28,788 nt of DNA, from IMG/VR virus record IMGVR_UViG_3300042731_006448, positions 1 through 28,788 of that record, one strand, 5' to 3'. Source of the stretch: a virus. Within the stretch, counting starts at the first letter, position 1. Every line of letters starts with the position of its first letter. The translations under genes and the position numbers were made by a program. Positions 17,501 through 22,520 of the stretch are shown piece after piece. Below the pieces are notes generated by a model. It was not told where the DNA came from and did no database searches. It worked only from the letters and a program-made list of their open reading frames with translations.

Positions 17501-18332
17501 TCAACCAGAACTCGGGAACGCTGAACCTGAACCGATCGGGGTTGCTCATCACGTCGTGCGTGCGAACGCAAAGCAACAGTTCGTGGGTAGGTACGTGCTC
17601 CTTTCGAACGTAGTGGCAATCAGCCGTTGCCACCAAGGGAATGCCGAACTTACGATGGAGCATGCCCATCACGGAGTTGACTATACGTTGCTCTGGAAGT
17701 GAGTTGGGCATGACCTCCAAGTAGAAGTCCTCTCCGAACCTCTCACGCAACCACTTGACCAAGCGGATTGCCGTCTTGGGTCTTGCTCGCAGGAACGGAT
17801 CCGCCACCACTCCGGCAACACAACCGCTGAGCACGATCAGCCCATCGCCGTACCGATCCAGCGTTTCAAGATCAACTCTCGGCCGCTTCCAGAATCCTTC
17901 TAGCCAACCGACCGAAGTCAACCGAAACAGGTTCTTCAGTCCATCGTTGTTCTTGGCCAGCACGGTAAGGTGCTGCCTCTGCCTCAGCCCCAGCTTCGAT
18001 TCGCGTTGGAAGATGGCTTCCCGGATTGCACGAGCGCCCTTGTGCTTCACCCGTATCTCTGCCTCTTCGTCCGGTGCCAACCCTCGGGCACGACGATCGC
18101 GACAGAGGTAGAGTTCGACTCCGAAGAGACCTCGGGGCACCCACTTCGTCTTCAGCTTCTTGGCGTTGCTGTGCAGCGCGTAGATTCCGCGCATGCTGCC
18201 GTGTTCGGTGAAAGCGATTGCAGGATGGTCCAACTCGAAGGCACGCTGCAAGAAGTCGCCTTGCCGACCTAGCCCATCAAGCAAGCTGTATTCGGAGTGA
18301 GTGTGTAGATGAACGAAGCGTCGTTTGCCCAC
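14565..18332 (-). CDS. dnaE: DNA polymerase III alpha subunit (C-family, DnaE type)
   Basis: A 1255-residue replicative polymerase. The N-terminal PHP domain (1-260) keeps all nine metal ligands typical of active PHP: H10, H12, D19, H44, E73, H121, C171, D238 and H240. The polymerase core has GPGRGSAGG (414-422), catalytic D456 and D458 (PDIDLD) and D611 (KIDLLGL). A tandem HhH and beta-binding-like region follow, then an OB fold near 1130-1230. The length matches bacterial DnaE1. The start is a GTG, 8 nt after the upstream TAG and with no Shine-Dalgarno. An intact PHP suggests intrinsic 3'-5' proofreading, which would matter since no separate proofreading exonuclease is seen. Confidence 0.97.
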   Translation of the reverse strand: MGKRRFVHLHTHSEYSLLDGLGRQGDFLQRAFELDHPAIAFTEHGSMRGIYALHSNAKKLKTKWVPRGLFGVELYLCRDRRARGLAPDEEAEIRVKHKGARAIREAIFQRESKLGLRQRQHLTVLAKNNDGLKNLFRLTSVGWLEGFWKRPRVDLETLDRYGDGLIVLSGCVAGVVADPFLRARPKTAIRLVKWLRERFGEDFYLEVMPNSLPEQRIVNSVMGMLHRKFGIPLVATADCHYVRKEHVPTHELLLCVRTHDVMSNPDRFRFSVPEFWLKSRAEMLEGFEKYHGMDRKLIRRALDTTLDIAEKCEAKLEFDKFAALVPSPGIPKRFGTEFEFLSHLCWVGWEQRDMHEKVKVESTRRGLSRKKVLREYLDRLNHELNEIKRKNVVRYFLVVWDLMRWARKNEIECGPGRGSAGGCLISYLLFITDVDPVEHRLLFERFLNPDRTDLPDIDLDFEDARRDEVLGYLRKKYGESRTAHITTITTLKGKQAIRDIGRALEIPFKTIDPVANAIIDVPGSERIIENCFEKSGVCRVFDKQHPEVLEHAKLLEGHARGLGLHAAGVVVSPVPLKDVIPLEVRQKAGEQSVVTGLEMEGCQQFGLLKIDLLGLRNLTVVKLCLKAIMERHGKQIDLNKLPLDDKQTLQGFTDGAFVGIFQFDTASARSISKGVQYDSFEDIVALNALNRPGTARSGLAAEWLKRKADPSAIVPMHPTIDRICADTLGVIIYQEQFIKVFIEFAGFKPGEADLLRKKVAKSKGVKEIAAEHDRFVKGAKKLGNDPKLASKVMHQLAQFGAYSFGRAHAAAYALIAYREMWLKAHYPHEFMLAVMQCEKDEMAVSRYLLECNRLGVKLRPPHVNRSKRDFALVKDRIVGSLTNIKGVGSIASDSILAVRGEQRFRSFVDFMERIDRRKANKRVVLMLVKAGALDKLIPNRKWFIENIDEVWKLLGRKEWQAGVRKLLRQSENEPGFKKEQAAITAAEVCPLTVGKHPIEPYIKFLSKLTPKWIALDDPDMFEQRNGFICGVIVGVRYKRVGEYNPSDEPKDEDERKRLRWGEMFANIQIEQSNGAGKRIKVDVEVFDQYKPILDKGNGTPIAAHVALRQGGGWESLRVHFMVDVAELRRKVIGCEPLSVFDRALLPGAHPVEKHSTANIVRIAMKAKKKFTVVGLVTHLNAKLDRRNEEMAFFGLLDSHGNYLDALCFASSWQRYRKKFGVGDVVRMQLVPQGDSCFLDAREDCRVEKLSAHASL

Positions 18333-18340
18333 GCAGGAGA

Positions 18341-18787
18341 CTAGACACCGAAACCAAGTCGCTCAAGAACCTCGCGTGCGATCTCCTTCAGTTCCTCGTC
18401 GAAATCCTCACGCAGGATCCATCGCACATAGCTGCGCGACTCGTAATCCTCCGTTGCCAGTTGCGTCAGAGACTTGCCCTTGTGACGGCCGAACATCAGC
18501 ACGGCATCGCGATCCCCACCGGGAGTGGTGGTCTCGTGCCAACGAGTGGGTGATTCGGACGATGCAGGCTTTGATTCCTTCAGCTTTGCCTTGAAGAACT
18601 CGCTTGCCTCGAACATCTTCATCCTACGTTCCGCGCGAAGCTTCCCAACATCAACCACTCGTCCCGTCTCTTCTTCCTCTTCCTCTGCTTCGTCTTCCTC
18701 TGGTTGTGTCTCGGGTTGTGGTTGCTTGTCGACACCGCTGCCGTACTTCTTGCGGAACTTGGCGCGCAACTCATCGACGGTCGCCAT
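18341..18787 (-). CDS. Small protein with ExoX-C-like C-terminal domain
   Basis: A 148-residue protein. The ATG at 18787 has GGAGAAAGAG just upstream; longer in-frame starts lie inside the previous gene. The N-terminal MATVDELRAKFRKKYG is nearly repeated in the protein encoded at 21924-22520. An acidic linker (about 20-42) follows. Residues about 94-148 (LMFGRHKGKSLTQL...YVRWILRED) match the small domain found at the C-terminus of exonuclease X and in DUF3820 proteins, thought to aid DNA or protein binding. There is no nuclease domain in this protein. It directly precedes dnaE, so a polymerase or fork accessory role is plausible. Confidence 0.7.
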   Translation of the reverse strand: MATVDELRAKFRKKYGSGVDKQPQPETQPEEDEAEEEEEETGRVVDVGKLRAERRMKMFEASEFFKAKLKESKPASSESPTRWHETTTPGGDRDAVLMFGRHKGKSLTQLATEDYESRSYVRWILREDFDEELKEIAREVLERLGFGV

Positions 18788-19904
18788 CGCTCTTTCTCCG
18801 CGGAGGTGGCAACTCGATCGCCTTGGACTTGACCATCTTGGCGAGAACCTTCGCCGCTCTCCGTGCCGTCTTCCGATCACGGATCCCATGCCACTCAACC
18901 GGAGCTTGCTGCGATGACGTTCGACGCAGCGTTGTTCCCCTCACGGCAAGAGCATCATCCCACGTCGAGCGAAAGCCGATATCAATGCACTTGTACCACG
19001 TCTTGAACTTGAGGATCGCAATCCTGCCGTACTTGCCCTTGGATGCGACGTAGATGACAAGGTAGTTGCAGTGCTTGGTTACCCGGTGGACGTAGCAGTC
19101 GCCGGGAAGCGCGAAGGATCTCTTCGGAGCCCACCCATAGCCCAACCGCCCCATCAGCTTTTTCAGACGCAACAGAAACGCCTTGACGACCGGTTCCAGC
19201 ATCTTGAAGCGATCGGGAGAGCGGGTGCGCTTCTTCTTCCTGCCCGGCTTCTTCTTGGTGGTGCTTTGCGTACCGCGCGCAATACCGCTGCCCAGCAAGG
19301 CTTCCGCAGCAGGTGGAGGAATCACATGCAGCTTCGCCCGCTCAATCTCCGCGAGCTTGGAGTGCAGTTCGGTCGGATCCGGCAACGTATCGAGATAGGC
19401 ATCGATGTGCATCTGCTCTTCGAGAAGATGGAGTTTCAGCGCATAGCAGCGGGAACGCCACAAGCAAGGCTCTTCGATGTTGCCGGTCGTGGTGTTCAAT
19501 CCCCCGTCGCACGTCGGACCATGTTCGTGCATGGCAAGGCATTCCGGCAAGCTGTCATCGGACTTGGGCATGGCTGCCTCCTTCTGCGCCTCGAAGTCGA
19601 TCTTGGAGATCCACGGGATTGGGATCGGTTCCTGGCGACCGTCTTCGATCACCACTCCGCTCGACCAATCGCTTTGTCCGATGAGAACCAGCGTCGCAGC
19701 CCACTTCGGCTCTTCGTCGTCCGTGACGAAAGCAACCGTGCCCCACTCGTATTGCTCAAGCTGAATCGTCCGAACGCCATCCGACCAATGGGACGGGAGC
19801 TTGTTGTACCAGCCCTTGATCGGCCACGGCTTCAGGTTGTTGTCGCGCATGGTCTTCGCGACGAAGCGAAGGTCTCTCGCGCGAGTGCTCTCATGCACCG
19901 CCAT
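18771..19904 (-). CDS. Hypothetical protein with Cys/His cluster
   Basis: About 377 residues from an ATG at 19904 with TGGAGGT 7 nt upstream (an earlier in-frame start at 19982 lacks such support). It holds a possible metal site around residues 122-155: a CLAMHEHGPTC segment, then EPCLWRSRC. A Lys/Arg-rich linker (about 215-230) precedes a C-terminal region with conserved-looking aromatic strands (KFKTWYKCIDIGF around residue 315). The cysteine spacing recalls the second motif of the SSB-like protein but is not the same. I do not recognise the family. Transcription follows the sigma-like gene with a 14-bp overlap, so it may act with that factor. Confidence 0.65.
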   Translation of the reverse strand: MAVHESTRARDLRFVAKTMRDNNLKPWPIKGWYNKLPSHWSDGVRTIQLEQYEWGTVAFVTDDEEPKWAATLVLIGQSDWSSGVVIEDGRQEPIPIPWISKIDFEAQKEAAMPKSDDSLPECLAMHEHGPTCDGGLNTTTGNIEEPCLWRSRCYALKLHLLEEQMHIDAYLDTLPDPTELHSKLAEIERAKLHVIPPPAAEALLGSGIARGTQSTTKKKPGRKKKRTRSPDRFKMLEPVVKAFLLRLKKLMGRLGYGWAPKRSFALPGDCYVHRVTKHCNYLVIYVASKGKYGRIAILKFKTWYKCIDIGFRSTWDDALAVRGTTLRRTSSQQAPVEWHGIRDRKTARRAAKVLAKMVKSKAIELPPPRRKSDGDRR

Positions 19905-20568
19905 CGATAGACCTCCAAACATCTTTCGCAAGCTGCGTTGCGCGCTTGATTCTGGCAACAGGAATTCGCAGGTACTCCGCAATCAACTTGTCTGTGACCC
20001 GCGGACTCTTCGGCCGTTGGTTCCTTGCACACACAACGAGATCCGGAGGGGGATTCATCTTGAGTCTGATGATGCGTCGGTCCTTCTCGTTGAGTTGCAG
20101 CAGAACCTTCTCAACCAATGCAACCGATTCATAATACTGCCGCAGAGTCACAACCTCCTCTGCTGGCATCATGGCGAGGATACCAGTGTCAATGAACTCG
20201 GCAAGACGTTGGTAGCGCTCCCGGTTGCTGTTGGTGAACCTGCGTGTTTCCTCGCTGATAGGATCTCGGATACGCGGAGCCCTCTTCAATGCTTTCTGCC
20301 AGTTGACTTCCGCGTGGAGGCCGTGCCGGACAACGACGTCAACCCAGCCACGCAGCTTCTTGCCCCGCTTGCGATCCCAGCGATCAATCGCGTAGATTGC
20401 AAGCAAGCGAGCCTCCTGAAGCAAAGCTTCGAGATCCAACCCGGGCACATGTTTGTACTTATGGACCTTCCGGTAAATCACGTCTTCGAGACGCGGCAAG
20501 AGTCGCTGTGCGCGCCGTTTCGTGCGCTCGCTACAGATCCAGCCTTGGGGGATCGTTCGCGCCCCCAT
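19891..20568 (-). CDS. Sigma-70-like RNA polymerase sigma factor
   Basis: A 225-residue protein with the two-region plan of small sigma factors. Region 2-like helices lie at about residues 24-85 (LEDVIYRKVHKY, then LEALLQEARLLAIYAIDRWD and LRGWVDVVVRHGL). Region 4-like helices lie at about 148-220 (LLQLNEKDRRIIRLKM, then a DKLIAEYLRIPVARIKRATQLA helix-turn-helix) with a loop inserted between them. Such factors direct the host polymerase to phage promoters, typically for late genes. The ATG has only a weak ribosome site. An in-frame 11-codon mini-ORF with a strong one ends 3 nt upstream (see its own entry), so translation may depend on coupling. Confidence 0.78.
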   Translation of the reverse strand: MGARTIPQGWICSERTKRRAQRLLPRLEDVIYRKVHKYKHVPGLDLEALLQEARLLAIYAIDRWDRKRGKKLRGWVDVVVRHGLHAEVNWQKALKRAPRIRDPISEETRRFTNSNRERYQRLAEFIDTGILAMMPAEEVVTLRQYYESVALVEKVLLQLNEKDRRIIRLKMNPPPDLVVCARNQRPKSPRVTDKLIAEYLRIPVARIKRATQLAKDVWRSIDGGA

Positions 20569-20571
20569 GAC

Positions 20572-20607
20572 TTAAAGCCTCAGTGTGGCGTCCAACTTCT
20601 CCGACAT
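20572..20607 (-). CDS. 11-codon mini-ORF upstream of the sigma-like gene
   Basis: ATG at 20607, stop TAA at 20572-20574, encoding MSEKLDATLRL. It has an excellent AAGGAGG Shine-Dalgarno (20614-20620) with 6 nt spacing and is in the same frame as the sigma-like gene, whose ATG follows 3 nt after the stop. Either it is a leader peptide that couples or tunes translation of the sigma factor, or it is the original N-terminus of that gene separated by a nonsense codon. The sequence alone cannot decide. Confidence 0.5.
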   Translation of the reverse strand: MSEKLDATLRL

Positions 20608-20620
20608 TGCCACCCTCCTT

Positions 20621-20682
20621 ACCCCGTCCCCGCACCCAAGCAGGCAGCAAGGCAATGTTGCTGCTTGGGTGCGGAGTGGGGT
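20621..20682 (-). promoter_or_regulatory. Long intercistronic RNA hairpin
   Basis: A strong inverted repeat: CCGCACCCAA (20630-20639) pairs with TTGGGTGCGG (20665-20674), GCAGCAA (20644-20650) pairs with TTGCTGC (20658-20664), and ACCCC/GGGGT (20621-20625/20678-20682) extends the base with small bulges. It lies between the acidic-protein gene and the sigma-like gene. No T tract follows on either strand, so it is not a typical intrinsic terminator. It may stabilise or process the mRNA, or attenuate transcription. Confidence 0.7.
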
Positions 20683-20693
20683 AGGGAAGGGGA

Positions 20694-21902
20694 CTAGAAG
20701 TCCACCTTCAACTGCCGCGCACCGATGCTCACCCACTTGGTGACGATGGCACGCAGCCGCGACGGAATCTTCTTCGCGATGGCAGCCTTGACCTTCGCCC
20801 GATCACCCTTGATGGTCAGATCGAACTTCTTGCCCTGCTTGCCAACGAGCTTCATCGAGACGACACCCTTCTTGTCGCCCTTGGCGACAGTCAGCGTGTG
20901 GTCCTTGCCCGCCAGCTTCATCGTCTGGACGTACTTGCCCTTCTCGACCTTGCCCCACTTGCCAGCCTTCTTGTTCCACGCAGTCGATCGGGGCGAGCCG
21001 CCCTTGACGTTGACCCCGCACATGGCAAGCGCCTTCGCGGAGTTCTTGTAGATCTGCTTGAGGTGCGCGACGAGCTTGGGATCGGCATCGACGGATGCCT
21101 TGGTCTCGCCGTCCTCGTCCTCCCCCTCCTCTTCCTCGTCGTCCCCGCCCTCGTCCTCGTCGGCCTCTTCGTCCTCCCCGTCTTCCTCGTCCTCCTCTTC
21201 GTCTTCCTCGTCGTCGTCCTCTTCCTCCTCCTCCTCCTCTTCCTCGTCCTTCTTCTTGGAAGCAGCCTTGCCCTTCGGCTTGGGCTTGGGCTTGGGCTTG
21301 GGCTTCTCCTCCTCTTCCTCCTCTTCCTCGTCTTCGTCGTCGTCTTCCTCGTCCTCCTCTTCCTCGTCGTCGCCGTCTTCCTCTTCCTCGTCCTCCTCCT
21401 CTTCGTCATCCCCCTCGCTGTCCTCGTCCTCCTCTTCCTCGTCGTCCTCGTCTTCGTCCTCTTCGGACTCCTCCTCTTCCTCGTCCTCCTCTTCGGGTTC
21501 GGGCTTCTTCGCCGTCTTCTGCGTCTTGGTCTTCTTGCTCTTCCCCTTCGCCATGACTTCTTCCTTTCCGTTTGCTCGCGGGTCGCCGCCCGCACTCGAC
21601 GGTTGCTTTAGCAGACCCCGTGCCTGCGCAGCGAACCGCTTGCCCACATGATCGAACCGGAACAGAGGCACGCCTTCCGGAACCTTGCGTGCGATCTGCA
21701 TCAGGGTTGGTTCCTTCTCGAACCTCGCAAGCAGCTTGACCGATCCTTGATGCCGAGCAACGCAGTAGCCGATCGGGCTGAAGCTGCCCTCAAGCGCTGG
21801 CAACCTGTTCGCGACTGCACGAGGCAGTCTGACTTGGGCAAGCAACCAAATGCCGCCACCAACAGGTTCGACGATCGCCAACTGTCGCATCACTCCCCGC
21901 AT
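20694..21902 (-). CDS. Protein with extreme Asp/Glu-rich central region
   Basis: A 402-residue open frame. Residues 1-116 form a globular-looking N-terminal part. Residues 135-199 and 219-267 are almost pure Glu/Asp, separated by a (KP)n block and KKK (200-218). Residues about 270-402 are a basic C-terminal domain. The ATG at 21902 has AGGG upstream, but an in-frame ATG at 21554 (residue 117) has GGAAAGGAAGAA upstream, so a shorter product lacking the N-terminal part is possible. Acidic tracts of this sort occur in histone chaperones and DNA mimics, and a partnership with the HU-like protein or SSB is an inference. No enzyme motif is seen. Confidence 0.65.
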   Translation of the reverse strand: MRGVMRQLAIVEPVGGGIWLLAQVRLPRAVANRLPALEGSFSPIGYCVARHQGSVKLLARFEKEPTLMQIARKVPEGVPLFRFDHVGKRFAAQARGLLKQPSSAGGDPRANGKEEVMAKGKSKKTKTQKTAKKPEPEEEDEEEEESEEDEDEDDEEEEDEDSEGDDEEEEDEEEEDGDDEEEEDEEDDDEDEEEEEEEEKPKPKPKPKPKGKAASKKKDEEEEEEEEEDDDEEDEEEDEEDGEDEEADEDEGGDDEEEEGEDEDGETKASVDADPKLVAHLKQIYKNSAKALAMCGVNVKGGSPRSTAWNKKAGKWGKVEKGKYVQTMKLAGKDHTLTVAKGDKKGVVSMKLVGKQGKKFDLTIKGDRAKVKAAIAKKIPSRLRAIVTKWVSIGARQLKVDF

Positions 21903-21907
21903 CGTCG

Positions 21908-21922
21908 CCCTAGAGTCTAGGG
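21908..21922. repeat. 15-bp perfect palindrome in an intercistronic gap
   Basis: CCCTAGAGTCTAGGG (two 7-bp arms around one base) lies between the stop at 21924 and the ATG at 21902. A related CCCTAGAGACTAG (one mismatch over 13 nt) overlaps the dnaE stop at 14563-14575. It could be a protein-binding site or a short mRNA hairpin. Confidence 0.5.
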
Positions 21923-21923
21923 C

Positions 21924-22520
21924 TTACCCTTGCTCTTGCCACAACGCAACCACGAAGTCAAGCATATACCCATGCAACAGGTACTCTCCGGGCGGCACCT
22001 TGAAGGACTTGAACAGATCTCCTTTCAGCAAGGTCGGGTCCGCTTGACCAGCCTCGTTCACCGGCAGGATCCGGACCATGCCGAACCTCTCTGCCCACAC
22101 CATCAGCCGAACCACCAACCACGTTGCTCCACGCCCCCAGGGAAGTACGAGATCCAACACGGAGTAGAGGCGGTTATGCTTGTCTCGCGCGGGAACCTTG
22201 CTCCACTGGATATCGTGCTTGTCGAAACCAGACGGCAAAGTCATTGACGGGAGCACCCTACCAAAGCGTTTGGTGAAGTGTTTCTCTGCTCCGGCGAGGA
22301 TGCTTGCCTGCCGCCCGTAGCGCCCGAGTTCCTTGTCAACCAACGTGGCGGGGTTGATCGGCACGATTGGCGGAAGGAACTGATCCGGAACAACGGTTGT
22401 CGAGCGCTTGGGAACTCTGCGTTGCTTCAGCTTGATCTTGGCAACCGGCACGCCATCGGAAGCTTCGGCCTTTCCGAACTTCAACCGAAGCTGCTTGCGT
22501 AGCTGATCGACCGTCTTCAT
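21924..22520 (-). CDS. Hypothetical protein sharing an N-terminal TVDxLR motif
   Basis: A 198-residue protein. The ATG at 22520 overlaps the upstream TGA (ATGA); a GTG at 22532 is too close to the GAGGAGGG ribosome site. The first 16 residues, MKTVDQLRKQLRLKFG, match the start of the ExoX-C-like protein at 18341-18787 (identity in the TVD, LR, R, K and G positions). The rest mixes beta and helix with no known motif, including PWGRGATWLVVRL near residue 133. It is coupled to the VWA gene and may be a partner or substrate of that protein. Confidence 0.65.
   Translation of the reverse strand: MKTVDQLRKQLRLKFGKAEASDGVPVAKIKLKQRRVPKRSTTVVPDQFLPPIVPINPATLVDKELGRYGRQASILAGAEKHFTKRFGRVLPSMTLPSGFDKHDIQWSKVPARDKHNRLYSVLDLVLPWGRGATWLVVRLMVWAERFGMVRILPVNEAGQADPTLLKGDLFKSFKVPPGEYLLHGYMLDFVVALWQEQG

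Noticed and set aside
20621-20682. Intrinsic terminator
   Set aside because: The hairpin is strong but no T run follows it in either direction.
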